Source: Callipepla californica brunnescens
Lineage: Eukaryota > Chordata > Aves > Galliformes > Odontophoridae
DNA: 64,000 bases
Direction: 5' to 3'
Assembly: GCA_023055505.1 (NCBI GenBank)
Contig: JALIRH010000027.1
Location: 4,042,501 to 4,106,500 of the forward strand
Below are positions 1-13,334 of this stretch, in pieces. A program made the position numbers and the translations under genes. Position 1 is the stretch's first letter; the number at the start of each line of letters is the position of its first letter. The notes under the pieces were generated by a model. The model was not told the DNA's origin and did not search any database. It saw only the letters and a list, made by a program, of their open reading frames with translations.

Positions 1-3000
1 GAAGGAGAGTAACCACTATTCAACTGCAATTGCCTTTGTCAAATAGCAGAGGCAAGAGAAAACAAAACCAAAAGAAATTCCATGCGTTTATATTGGAACA
101 GTTTCTGTATGTTTGTGCTGCAACAGAAGGCAAAACTCCAATCAAGATTACACGGGCACTATTCTAATAGGACCAAGGAGCTTGCTTATCTTGAAGTATT
201 AATCTAAAAGAGTAATAGTATTTCTTGTACTGCTATTGGAGATCACGATTTCATGCCTGCTAACCACCCCTTTTCAACCTTAGTGGATGCAGATAACACT
301 ACTACGTGCTTAACACCATGTCATGTAGAACAAGCAACTCTGCAAGCCCCAGATCTAGATGCTGAATATAGCTATCTTTTCCTTTCTGCTCAGACAGTGC
401 TCGACGCAATCTGATTGTCAAGTTATTTACAGTGCTGTGGGACACCAGCTCCAGCACCAGAGCAGATTTAGTGGGCATTTTGGGTTGACAGCTGTGATTA
501 ACAACTATGGTCTCTCCAAGACCATACAGGCATGAAATGCTGGCTGCCAGCAGTGAGAACTTCTTGCATAGGAAACCTTTTTGCTGAGAAACTGAATGCA
601 ATCTTTGTCATCAAATGTATCCACACTTCTTATTGTCATAGCTTCAGCATGAAGGAATTCATGCAGGAGACCATCTCCAAAGAAGGGAGGGCTGAGATTT
701 TCATCCTGTAATGCCCCAAATATTACAAGGGGAAAAACACCAGACTCACAGTAGGAAACCTTTCAACAAGGGGGTTTTGAAGAATTGCCATACATAGGGT
801 TGTGTCTCATGAGGGCTCCCAGGTGTGGTGGTGCTGATGGCATTGAAATACTGCTTCTTTCTTCTCACTTTTATGAAGTGCACGGCCACTTATTCAAGTA
901 CAAACTCCAGTGGTGAGGAACGACATAATATCAGCACTTAATTGTGGCATCATTTGATGCCTTTCAAATCATGACCTTGATGATGGCCTCTCCACATTGC
1001 CCACCAGTATGCTGGCAAGAACCTGCCTTCTGGGATCTGGAGAGAGCTGGTAGGAAACTTTTCACTCAGCTACTTTCTATCATCTGCAATGCCAAAAGGG
1101 AAGCAAGAGAAATATAAGGAAGTTACAAAGATAATACCAAAATAATCTGCCGTTCTTACCACATGTTATAGTAATTATACCCTTCTCCCTCCATCCCCAG
1201 ATGTTCTGTGTTTGAAGAGAGATTCATGGTTACATAATGAATCAGGAGGGAGATGCAGAAAAAGGACGTGAGCCATGAGGATGATGTAAGGAAAGGAAAA
1301 AAAAAAAAGAGAGAGGAGATAGTTGAACTCTTTTGGAAGGGAAGGAGGAAGCCTCAGTGCAAGGCTTCTGAAATCACACATCAGTCAGATGAGAAGACTA
1401 CTGCATGCAGCAGAGAGGAAGAAAATCAATAGCATATGAAGCAAATCAGGAGAGAAGCAAGCGATACAGCAACAGATCAGATCTGTTCAAAATCAAGACC
1501 TGCAAAGAAGGAATTTTCAGGCAGCTTCTCATAAAAAATAAAACTGAGTAAAACACAGCTTTTAACCGAAGCACCAGGATGCACAGAGTGCGCTAGCTGC
1601 TCTTGGAAGAATTAGTAAGAAATAGTGAGTGTGATCCAGCAAATCCAAATGAAGAAAGAGGCAAATCTGGCTAGGCGAGTCTGTTCTACAGCTACGATTT
1701 ATGACTTAGAAGGATGTAGAGCTTTGGCTAAATCTCATGAATGTTTCATTTCCTCAAAATTCTCCTAAACTTTCATTTTAGGGGCAAATGCTGGCAAATG
1801 CTTGAGGGTAGGGAGAGCCTATTTAACATCTTAAAGAACATTTTCCTCAATACTTCCAGCAAAGTGGCTGAACTGTTTCTGAATGAGAAGGAAGTGAATA
1901 TGAACAGTTTGTCCATAAGTAAAAAAATAAAACCCTCGCCTTAGTTTTATTTGCAGTTCTGATGATCTTGTGTATCTCCATTAGAGCTCTGCTTTGACTT
2001 GAAAATAAGCTCTACCAGTGACAGGTGTCTTTGATTACTCCAGCAAGATTTTCAGCACTTCTTATCCAGGTTTCAGAGAGTGGAAAGTTCAGTCGTTTGT
2101 TCACTGGGTGGGGGGTTCAGAGTCATGCAATCAGCATAAAGCTCTTGTGTTTGGTAATGAACAGCTCATAGGAATGGCTTTGGTTCACTGTGCAAAATAC
2201 AGTACACCCTGAGGTTTAGAGCTTGAGCTGAACCGAAGATAGGCCAAAGGGCAGAGTGAAGGTTAAGGTGTAAGGGGAATGGCTTTGCCAGGTTTGCTAA
2301 TGGTGCTGCTCTGCTGAGGTGCACCTGCCATTTTGGAGACCCTCAAGAGCCATTCCCATGCCAGAGGTGCCAGCAGATGTTGCATCCTGGCCCCATGCAG
2401 CCCTCGCTGTTTTATGAGGATGCCAAGAGTATGTGGCAGACAGGCAGAGCACCAGCTGGCTGCCGAAACCTGATCGGGAGGGACGAAGAGGGATTTGGCT
2501 CAGAGCAAGAACAGAGTTTCATGGCTGAAGCTCATCTGATGGCATTCATTTGACCCTTCATGAAATGCGAAATCTCAGCCTGTCACCTCACACAGTTTGG
2601 TGAGTGAGAAGCAGTACGGAAGGGGCTACAGTCTGATAAGGAAAAGAAGCACACTGCAAACTGTGGAAACCAGAGAGAAAAAGAGCACTGAAAAAATACA
2701 GAAGAATGGATACCTAATATATTATTCAGATGTTGTTGACTTTTTTCACATTTATTTATAGTGGGGGAGATCATTTCAATGCAGCCAAATCCCAGGCTCT
2801 TGGGTTGCAATTATATAGAAACCAAAGCTGGCGCTACTAAATGTCATGGTGCTCTTGAAATGCTGAGTAGGGGCCTGAGTCCACGCTCATTGCTATGGCA
2901 GGGAACTAAGAAATATTATTGTACAATAGTATTTCACTTTCCTGGATGGAAAAGGCTATAGAAGAATAGGGAGCAAAGACATCGTTGGAGTAATGAAAAA

Positions 3001-4362
3001 CAAAATAAGCTACTTTTAACATGATAGAATATCTGTTAACAAATTACTGTTCTCTTATCTGTTCTAGTGCTGACTTCAAAGAAGGCACAAACAAAATGCA
3101 AATACATATGACTTGGTCATTTGCATTTCCCCTATTTACAGAGGCCAGTGCTATACTACAGGGCTATGCCACCTACCTGTGCTCCAGACCTCCCTGATAT
3201 CAACTCTGCAAGGAAATAAATTTTGGCAAGATCCATCCAGCTCAAGTTTACAGACTCTTTTTACCTATGCTTCATTACAATACATTATACTGACCACATA
3301 ACAGCAAAGGAAACTGTGAAAGCAGGATCCAGGAAATAGTGTAACTAATATGTGAATAAAAGAGAAAGCAGATGGGGAGGATGCTTTCAGTGAACCATGG
3401 GAAGAAACTTGCTCCAAGGCCAGTATTCCTTTCTCTCCTTCTTTTTCTTGCTGACAATCCAACTAAGTCATGGAGCCTCAGAATAAACCGATCTGGAGAC
3501 AATGATGTAAATGAGATCAGAATCATTTCCATTTGCAGATGAGGTCAAGGTTCTACTTTTGCAGAACAGACTTGGTTACTTCTTTTAAGCCACAAAAAGA
3601 AGCCACCGAACTATTGTAAAAAGCAGAAGCAACAAATTGGTTCTGTATGGAAAAGCTCTTAAAGCTTTCTAAATTGTCTTTTAATGCTTACTAGAAATTT
3701 AACAGCTCTTTATAAATTTCTACGCAAATACTCAGTGATAGAAATCATTGTGTCTCAGGTTTAAAATATCTTCCTTATACTTCTGCCAATTTAATCCTTA
3801 AATGTTATGCGACTCTTCTGTAATATATTTATCTCCAGCAGCATGTTATACGTTAGGCCATGTTAACCACCTGCTCCTTTTGATGTATTTCAGTAATTTG
3901 CAGCAGTCATACACAACAAATAAAGTACCATGAACCTAACAGTAAGATTAGAGGTAAGTGGATTTTTTATGAAGTCCTTCAAAAGGTGGTGATTTCAATC
4001 TTAATCCAGAATGTAATATTGGATTATTTCTGTTGTTGTTACTGCTACTATTATTTTAACCTTACTAACTTGGCACTGAGCAGTTCCAAGCCAAGATGCA
4101 CTCATGAAATTAAGAAATGCTCCTTCCAGTGGATATGAAGCCTTCTAAAGCCTTCTAGGTTTTAGCACAACAATAATTCCAGGGAGTACAGATGTACTGC
4201 ATAGCTCAGGAACGATGGACATGGAGGCAGATCAAAAGGAGTTTCATGAAGCGAGGTTTCAATTCACAGCGTGGGATCAGTAAAATCAAATGAGAAAGAT
4301 TATGAAACCATGCAAGATTTCAGAATTTCTGAGAAAAATAAGGAACAAATTCCAACACACAG

Positions 4363-4385
4363 AAAAAAAAAAAGAAAAAAAAAAA
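4363..4385 (+). repeat. A-rich low-complexity run
   Basis: Two A11 tracts separated by a single G. It has no recognisable SINE or LINE body upstream, so it is simple sequence rather than a retroposon tail. Confidence 0.85.
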
Positions 4386-6100
4386 GCTCTTATAACTGAC
4401 TTTAGCAATTTTACTTTGACAAGACTAGTTCAAATTTCTCCCCAGTACTATCCAACCACCCACTGCACTGGATTATGTCCCATTACTGAGTTGGATAACT
4501 TGCTCAGCAAATTGCTGGGCCTCAGACCAAAAAGGGGAAAAGTCACGAAAGGAATATGAGATAGAAAGGCAGGTAAAGTGAGATTGAAATCTCCCAAGTG
4601 CTGAGTGGGAATGAGTTTAATTTTATTCTGTAACTTCGTTGTTTGAAAGCCTATGATAAGGAAAAAACAGCCCAGACTTTTCAGCTTAGCTGATAATGGC
4701 CGAACACCTGCTTTGTTCTTGTTGAAGGTAGCACTGAACAGGGGCTGAACACATCTGTTTTCATTTAGCTGTTCTGTAGGGTTTGACATCCTATAAGGTT
4801 TGACAGTCCATACAGTCCATCGAGTCTCCCATGTAGACAGAGCTAGTTTGTTCTTATTTTTTTGATAGATTTTACCTGGCTTTGCTGATTAGTTTTGTAA
4901 AATTCAAATTAGAAACAGCCAGCCAGGTCGAGTACAATGATGTTAAGTTGAAAATGAGATGAAATGTAGTTGTATGAATAGAACACATGAAGAAAAGAAT
5001 GAGTCTATAAAACCTGGTTTCTGTATCTGACTTTTAGTCAGCTAAAACTGTCTTAAATTATCAACTGCTCATGTTAATCTCACCTATCCATCAGAAATGC
5101 TTTGGAGCTATAAAGTACTACATGATGAATCTTGATTTAGTAAAGCTGTAAGGGAAAAATAAGAGTCTTAGTGTGATACTCCAAGGAAATCACAGAGAAT
5201 GCTCCTCAGGGTTGATTTTGCAATAAGAGAAAATCTAAGGACAATTTAAGTTCTTTTCAAGATAAAAATCTAGGTGTAAATTTGAGGAACAGCATACCTT
5301 TAGGCAAGCATGAGTCTATTTATTTGTCTGTCATCTTGTTTCTCAAGACAGTCTAAGGAATTAAGGTGTAGCAAGATAGTTTCTGGCTCATTTTGATTGG
5401 CCTTCATTATCCCTTTTCTGTCCCAGTGCATAGCAAGTAACTAGCCTAGATATTGGCAAGATATTTGATTTCCTATTCTTTCCTTAAACCCAAACAAAAT
5501 ACACATATCCTTTTCTTCACCATGATAGTCTTCTAGACATTTGATGTCGTTTTCTTTTCCTATTTGCAGAGCTACTCAAGGATATTGGTTCCTCCATTTA
5601 ACCACAGGGGCCCTGGAACAATCTTTAATGCATTTAGGATGTGGTCATATTTTAGGATGTTTTAGAGTATAAAATCACACTTGAGGGCTATTTAAGTCCT
5701 TGAAAAAGTGCAATGGGCACAGCTGTATGGCCTGCCAATCTCATAACGGTCCCTCCTGCTGGCCCTGGGAGACATCTGCGTTAGGGAAGGGGTGAGAGGA
5801 TTAGTCTACCTACTGTGAGTTCACCTGTTTACCTAGCCTATTATTTATTGAAGATCAAATTGACTGAAAATCATTCCCGACAGAGAGCTGGCAGGAGATG
5901 ACATTATGAGGAGACCAGAGTTTGTGTTTTATAGGTTCAGTTATCTGTGATTTAAGGATCATTATGATCTCTTTAAAATTCTTAAAGCTAGCCAAAAAAA
6001 CTAAAATTAAAGAAAGGCTGTGGCTTGACTTAAACAATTTAGAAAACAAATGGGAATAGAATAGAGACACTATTCTGCTGAGCTAAACCTTCCCACAGTT

Positions 6101-6108
6101 TGACGTCA
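6101..6108. promoter_or_regulatory. Perfect CRE palindrome (TGACGTCA)
   Basis: The eight bases match the full palindromic cAMP response element bound by CREB/ATF dimers. It is followed by AT-rich sequence and has no recognised promoter beside it. A single 8-mer can occur by chance, so function is only possible. Confidence 0.25.
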
Positions 6109-9100
6109 TGAATTTATTTAATGTTTTTGAGCTTCTTTTTGCCAACTTGAGAACATGGGGGGAAACCATTATTGGTGATCTGCAAAATATTCCTGCAAAA
6201 AACTTCTCTATAAATTCTGGGATGATAATTTGCTTTTAATTTTCCCTTCAGCTAGAGGAGCAAAACTAAATGAAACTGATACGTATTCCATCTCTGAAGT
6301 CTTGGTGCCTAAACCAGTCATGTGGGGAAAGGGAGGCTTTCAGGTCTGAGGCTCCAACTGGAAACACATCCATTTCCTGGACTAGAGACTGAGTGGTGAC
6401 AAAATCTTCATTATTCTGACACCACTTAATAATTAAGACTGTTGCAAATAAGGCATTTTCAAACTAACTCTACTTGCTTGTATGGATGTTTTATAGGCCA
6501 GTAGTGAAAAACTACTTAGCAGTGAAGGGAACAGGTTTAATCCTGGAGGACAGAAAATCATGCGGTTTTGAGCTTCCTTTTCAACACCTTCAAATTTGGT
6601 GTGAGCAAAAAAATCTTGAACAATTTTTTTCTGCTCTTGGAAGGCTGTGACTCCAGGAAAATGTAGGAGTTCCATGAGAGAAAAGCATCCTCTTTTGTCA
6701 AGTGAAGACTGTTGGTCTTACAGAGCAGTTCACTTTAAGTAAACCTTCCACCACCTAACGGGAGTCATCTATTTTCCCCATACTTTTGCTTTGCTTTATT
6801 TTAGCAGAGCATTTTTTTCCCTGCTGTTTATCCTCTCGGACAAATACAGGAAAAAGCCCACTTGCACCCCTCGACCTCTCTCCTCAACAACTGACAATTA
6901 CCTTCCCCAGCCTAGAGGCATTGCTTTTTTTGGGAGTGCCTTATTTAGAACACATGATCAGCATTCAGCGCTTTCCAGTAGCCTCCAAGCCCCACTGAGT
7001 ATTTATTTACATTGTATAAAATTAGAGGAAATGAAGGGGTATGTGTTTGAACTAAAAGCAACAACCTAATTCTGCTTGTTATAAACTCCTCTAATGGAAG
7101 GATTTCAGTCAATGTCAGCTTAGGGCATGGAGGGGAAAGAACGCCACTCCTGGGCATTTCCAGCATAATGGGGCATGATGCCTGACAATAAAACACATTT
7201 AGCCACTTTCTAAACACAAAACATTTTGTGGATTTGAAGCGATTTTACTGTTCCATACTATGAACACAGTTTGTGTTTTTGGCTTCCTGTCTTACCAAAG
7301 GACATCCCACAGGGGAATCCTTTGGGACTAAATAAAATGAAGAATTTCCTATTAAACAAATCCATGGGGGAGAAAAGATATTATTTGTATTTGGTGGAAG
7401 GAGAGAAGTGTTCATTGCAACTGAGATGATTGCCAGACGATGAAAAGAACGCCAACTAAAATGTAATATATGAACAAATTACAGATGACTAAATGTTGGT
7501 GTGGTGTTGGTACCTGAAGAAATTCTGTCTTTCCTTAATGAAGGAAGAACTCATTGCACTTATTTTGCTCCACTCCACAACTTGAATAAAATGATAGAGC
7601 CACAAAAGGAAGCTGATTAAATCCAGGTTCACGTTGTGGAAAAGAAGCAAAAAATTAGCTGCAGAATTAACACTGTAAAAAAGTTTTTTCTAGAGTTAAT
7701 AATTACACACTCCAACACGAATCTTAGTAGGGAGCTTGAAAAGGAAAACCACAGAAGAAATTCCAGATACCCATAGCAGCACTGATAGAAATCTAGAACA
7801 TGTCCCCAGGGCTGGTGACTAAGTTATTCTAAAAAGCAATTATTGCTCACTGCCATTGGTGGCATCTCAGATTTGCCACTGCCAAATTTGGAACTGGTGT
7901 CAGCACCTTGCCATCATGGGCTGGATGTGCCTATCAGCCACTTCAAGGAAGAGGCTGTGCCTCCTGAGCCTCCTGACTGTTTTACCAAAAACCTCCTGTA
8001 TGTCTGTAGGATCGTTTATTAGAAAAGCATTATTGGGATACCCGGGTTCGTTCTTTTCATGTTTATTCTTGGGATAAGGCAATCACTCCCTTTTCTTCAC
8101 AGCAACTGAACTTTTAAGAATAAGGTATAAACGCAATCAGAAGTTGTCAGGAACACTAGAACAAATCATCGTTTAAATTTTTCCGTTTCCTGCCAGGAAC
8201 TTTTTTCAGGGCTGAGAGGAGAACCTGGGGAAACCAGGAACACGGAGCACTGAAGAAAACACTGCTGTCTAGGCCTTGACTTGGAATGTGTCTGTGTGAC
8301 ATCTCCTGACTTTCACCATGAGCAGTGACAGATAACAGCTGATAGAGATGACCCCCTTTGAAAGACACTGATGTTTCCACACTATCTTTCTGGTGTACAT
8401 TCTGCAGTAAGCAATTGTGATAACTCAGTGATAAATCAGCACAAGTGCATAAGAAAACAGCTAGGGAATTGGGATGCCTAGCTATTTTTTTGTATTATTC
8501 AGATACCCGACTGGGATTCCCTTCTAAATATCTACTTTTTTTCAGAGGCAGTTGCTTAAAATTTACCAAAAACCAGACCTATTCATCGACACTGAAATGT
8601 TTCCTTCAAGTACACAGTTCTTTCCTCTTTATTTTCAAACCAGAGAGCTTAAAAAGCTTCTCAGCCCACTGGCAGGCAGGGCCCTGTGTCTGCAGGAGGG
8701 AGTTCAAAGCGTGAATGCGATGGAGGAGCAGGTGGAAGGATCGCAAACTGATCTCAGCTTGCAGCAGAGAGAGAGCAAAGAGGCTGACTTGTCCAGGGGC
8801 AGATAAAGATGTGTTTGCTTTCCTGGCTTTGCTTGAAAGGAAAAGGAGGGAGAAGTAACAAACCACAGACGATAAACAAGGATGGAGATTCTTAAAAGAA
8901 GTTATTTATTTGTATACCTTCTACGTAAGCAAAAAGCGTGTTCTGTAAATGATTGGGAATTAAACCAATCTTTTTTCTTTTTTTTTTTTTTAAAGTAAAA
9001 CAAATAAATATTCCTGCGCACCTTTAAGACTCCTCTGCAATGATTTATGGCAAACATATCAACAGCATAAACCGCTATTCAGGAGCTCAAGTAATAACTT

Positions 9101-10915
9101 GCATTCAAGGTCAAGCAAAATCTCAGTAAAAACAAACAAATTTTCAGCAGTCTTTCCAGAAGCAGAAGCTGAAAACAACAGATCATATGTTTAGAAAAAA
9201 CATTGGAAAATTGTGAAAAAATGTCAGCACAAATATTTGGCCTCCATAAGAAACCGTTCTCTGGCTTTTCCTAAAACGCCACTTGCGAAACATGCCTTCT
9301 CTGTAGGGATATTTTGTGGGGCTGCAGTTTTCTTGGGGCTGATTCAGAAACCCTCAGGAAGTGGCTGAAAACTGTGGTGATGTAACTGTCAAATTGACAC
9401 AGGAATGGTTCTGTTGATATTAGCCGGGCTAATCATTCCGCTAATTGGACAGCCATACGAGCCACAATGCAAAGACAGATCAGCTTTCACTTTAACTACT
9501 CACGCAAATGAGGTTTGACTCAAATGTAATACTTTATATCAACACACTAGATGACTGTAAAAATAATACCACATGTGCTGGTGCCTCTTTTTAATAAGTG
9601 TCTTCCTCAATTTTCCCTGCTGTATGAGGCACTTTAACATACACATAATTAAGGTTATTTAAGGGATATCAATTGAAAAATGCACCCACAGGAGGCTAAA
9701 CATGAATGATAGAGCTACCAGTTGAGCTCCCAGAAGTCAGTTGCCATAATTTCATGCAGCACTTCCACAATGTGATCTGCTTGTTGCACTGGAGGAGGAC
9801 AGCTTAGCAATCTCCTGCTTTGCTCTCTCTGAATTCACTTGCACTGGTAGAAAATGGATTTAAAACGCTACTGTTCTCATTTGGTAGCAATATATTCTGG
9901 AGTCTATTTGGATTAAGAAAGCAAAAGGCAGGGGGGAAAGCAAAGCTGGATCCCCTTATAGCTGATGCAGAAGGCTGGAGCCGAAGCTTTACCAATCTGA
10001 TTCAGTACTTAGTGCCAGCAGAAGTTCCCCCTGACTTTTCTATTCAGCTGCAGCAGCTGAGCACTCATTCAGAGCCCTGAGACAGAAGTGTGTCTAAAAA
10101 CAATAGATAGAGAACAGAGAAAGGTCTGCCCCAGTACAGCGTTGGGTGGACGCTTCTGTGGTCATCTTTGTTCTCTTTAAAATTTTATTTTTAGGTGATT
10201 CTAAGAGGAAAGATGCTTCTGTAGCCAGTGTAGGAGGCGACGCATTAAAGCATTAAGTGATGGCTAATTGCAGCAGGAACACTGTGAGTTCTCACTCGGA
10301 CTCATTGCCTTGTGACAACCCAGAGCATGGATCACAGGAGCTCTGGCATTAAAGCGTGTTCACCACTCTGCAGACAGCAGTAATGCAGGCCAGGACACGA
10401 ACACCACATGCACGATATAATCATTATGCTCACAGAAAGGCAGCATTTTTATTGCAATTGATATTTTCCATGTTTCTACTTTAGAGCTTTAATCTCAGCA
10501 AGGGTTCTGTTTACCGTGAAGCCTGTAAATGGTTTTAGGGGTTATTTGATAAAGAAGAAAATCAAACATTTGCTTTGTTGAGATCAAAAAGGGTCTGTAA
10601 AAGGTCCTACAAATCTAGTGATAAAGAATTGCTCTTAGAGAGTATCAGCTAATACCACCTTATTAAATGCACCATGGGACCATACACTGAGCCATAGTAA
10701 AGCAAACGGAGCCATTCCTTGCAGTGCAGATCTGGGTCCTTTCACAACAAACCAGTTTCTTTCTGCTGCTTTTTGTAATCCCATCATCACCTGCATCCAC
10801 ATCCCCATGAGCCCAATGACCTCCCAGACACATGGTAATGGTATAAAGTCACCCACCTCATGTCATGCCATGCCATGTCATTTCACAGCTGAGGGAGACA
10901 AGCAAGAATGAGAAG

Positions 10916-10939
10916 GATCCTCTGATTTAACAGAGGATC
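10916..10939. repeat. Perfect 9-bp inverted repeat with 6-base loop
   Basis: GATCCTCTG and CAGAGGATC are separated by ATTTAA, giving a small hairpin-capable palindrome. It has no T-tract and is not a bacterial terminator. Probably incidental. Confidence 0.7.
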
Positions 10940-12205
10940 ATAATGCACAGACCTTCATAATGCATAGGAGGTATCCAAAAAATAACAGTGCTGGGAAGGA
11001 ACAGAGCAATCCCCATCTCCTACACACACCCGGCAGGAGATGTTATGTGACAGACTATAGATCTCACTAATTCTTGATCTTCCCAGCCTTTACAATATAT
11101 GTTTAAAACCTATGACTTTTTTGGACAATCTTATTTTTTCTTGCTTGCAGCCTTTCTGCTTTCAGAATGCTTGTGGTCCTTTACATTGGGTTTCAGTGAG
11201 AGGTGAACCTACAGCACCTCTCTGACAAGCTGCTCTGGTGTCTGTGCTTCACCACTTCTAGCTGCTTTCACTCTCTAACTCCTGTTAGACAATTGCTTGC
11301 TTAGGGATAAATCATCGGAGATAAGCTTGAGAAAATGTCTCAAGATGGGGAAAAATCCTCCCTGATACGTTCCTGTCTAAGTGCACTTCCCTCTTTCAAG
11401 TTCCCCATTCCTCTGGAAGGTTGTCATAAAAATCATTACGTGCCCTCAACAGATGTGACCTTAAATACAGCTCTGTGGAGAAAAAAAAAGAAAAAGAAGA
11501 AATGGGGAGTATAAAATAGCCTGTGGTGAAAATAACAGCAGGAAAACATTATAAAATCTGAGCCATAGCTGGCTTCCTCCTGATTATTGCTTTCTCTTTC
11601 AAGGACCTGTCCTTGAGAGTCCAGATATTTAAGGGTGATTTGGTGAAGGCAACTTTAACACTCTGTTGTTCTAATGAAACAAAGCTGTCACTTAGCCCTG
11701 TAACAACACCGTGCTTGAAGACCATGCTTGGCTCTCGATCTGAACAATCAAGAAGGCAGAGATGGTATATTGTTATGCGTGATCTTCATTGCATCACTAA
11801 CCCAGCACCCTGGCTGATGGGGGAGAGGGTTTTGGGTGGTTAATGTCAATTCTGGAATGAGGAAACAGGCCACGGAGGTGGGGATTCTTGGGGTGAGGGG
11901 CAGCTCTGGAAAAAGGCAGAATGTGCCTAATATCTAAAACGTGACTGTGAGTTTCAGTTGAGGATGGATTTGCAGACTGCAAGAGCCTCTTCCACACCCA
12001 TAGGGCACAGGCCACTTCTGCTGCCAGCCACCAAGGTGAGCTGCAGTTTCCCCTCACCTGGGATGTTTGGATTTGAGTGCAGTAGGTTGGATCAGCCTCA
12101 GAAATAGTCTTTGGAATGCAAGAACAAATTCTAAAGCATAGCTAGTAATATCTGGATGCAGATACTGGACATACTAAAGTGGCATGGAATTTAAATAAGA
12201 AATAC

Positions 12206-12410
12206 AGAATCGTAGAATCATAGACTTGTTGGGCTTGGAAAGGATCTTTAAGATCATCCACAGAATCCACCTCCAGCCTCCCTTGAGCCCAGGTTGCTCA
12301 CAGAAGGAAGCATCCACAACCTTGCTGGGCAGCCAGTTCCAGTGTCTCACAGCTTCCACAGTAAAGAATGTTTTCCTAATATCTACTCAAAATCTACCCT
12401 CTTACAACAT
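12206..12410 (-). mobile_element. CR1 LINE fragment (old 3' end)
   Basis: On the plus strand it opens with the tail-repeat remnant AGAATCGTAGAATCATAG, followed by the 'ttgggcttggaaaggatc' block and wording antisense to the CR1 C-terminal coding region. In sense orientation it lies on the minus strand with its 3' end at 12,206. It is clearly diverged from the 42.7 kb copy and lacks most of the element, as usual for 5'-truncated CR1 insertions. It ends about 190 bp upstream of the first exon-like block of the plus-strand model. Confidence 0.9.
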
Positions 12411-12597
12411 GATGTGTCTGATTTACCATGCTGTGTTAAAAAAATAAAATAAGATCTCAATGTTTCTCTTAAAAGGTATAATTATTTTGTCACCACGTGG
12501 TATTTTTATCAGTTCAAAGTTAAAAAGCAATATAATAAAAGAAAAATAAACAATAAAAGAGGTATTTTACAGTCTTTCGAAAGAATATTATTTGCAG

Positions 12598-12791
12598 TTG
12601 ATTAGGAAATGTTCTATAGAGGGGGGAATACACTGTGTTTCTGAAATAAGACAGAAAATAGGTGTGATAGTCTACATTTTTGAACGCATTAGCAGCAGCT
12701 ACAGTTTATGCCAGGCTGAAAACATGTTTTCAGAGTTTCCTCCTGGACACTGTTACAGAAGGAACAAAAGTTATATAAATGACAAATCTCT
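12598..12791 (+). CDS. Candidate internal exon 'a' of an unrecognised plus-strand gene
   Basis: The acceptor is TTATTTGCAG and the donor CT|GTGAGT. The 194-nt block is open in phase 0 for 64 codons and leaves two bases (phase 2). The translation includes IRQKIGVIVYIFERISSSY and a later cysteine- and basic-rich part (GHCYRRNK). No family is recognised. Its donor phase matches the next block 329 bp downstream. I did not find an upstream exon or a start codon, so the 5' end is open. It could be a pseudo-exon in AT-rich DNA. Confidence 0.35.
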
Positions 12792-13120
12792 GTGAGTACC
12801 ACACAGATCCAGGTCAAAAAATGTTCAGTAGCCACAAAGTTAAATATACATGAAGCAGATAATAGAGAAGAAGAAAGAAAGAAACAGGGGACCGAGGTGA
12901 ATAGCTGAGTTTTACAGCGTCAAATCGTTGTCAGTGTATTTATGCTGCATGGCAGCCACAAGAAGAGGTTTTTCATTGCTTTAAGCAGAACTAAAATAAT
13001 TTATGCATGTTATAATGGCGCTTTTCCCACATTGGATCTGGGCCTGACTTGTAATGGAAGTCTGATTTGGAAATGCCCTGGAAGGAGAAGCCATTTTCTT
13101 CAGGCTTTTTTTGTTTACAG

Positions 13121-13241
13121 CTTTCCTCTTCCACTCATTAAATACCAAAGATCTGTGTTTGATGCAGGTTGGACACAGTTCTTCCACACCTATCTCTATG
13201 AAAAGTTTCAACTCCTACACAGATTTGACAACTCTTGCCTG
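13121..13241 (+). CDS. Candidate internal exon 'b' of the same plus-strand gene
   Basis: A long pyrimidine tract ends in TTTGTTTACAG, and the donor is CTG|GTGAGA. The block is 121 nt: one base completes the codon left by block a (giving Leu), then 40 open codons end in phase 0. The translation contains RSVFDAGWTQFFHTYLYEKF, an aromatic-rich stretch. The following intron would be only 93 bp, short but acceptable for a bird. Confidence 0.38.
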
Positions 13242-13334
13242 GTGAGATACAGATAATTGATTAAATTCTTCAGTCTTGTAACACCAGAAAGAAATCATTC
13301 CTGTCAGTTTGGCTGCTCCTTTTTTTTCCCCCAG

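Larger units (their letters stand above)
1..12205. other. Non-coding AT-rich stretch
   Basis: I see no convincing gene here. The open frames are all short, and overlapping frames on both strands are equally open. Isolated exon-like blocks occur: plus strand near 1,574-1,624, 3,894-3,953 and 5,569-5,650, and a stop-filled minus-strand block at 5,084-5,145. None forms a chain with consistent phase. Likely intergenic or intronic. Confidence 0.6.

Noticed and set aside
5569..5650. Strong acceptor followed by two simultaneously open frames
   Set aside because: Two equally plausible frames and no phase-matched neighbour; a typical pseudo-exon.
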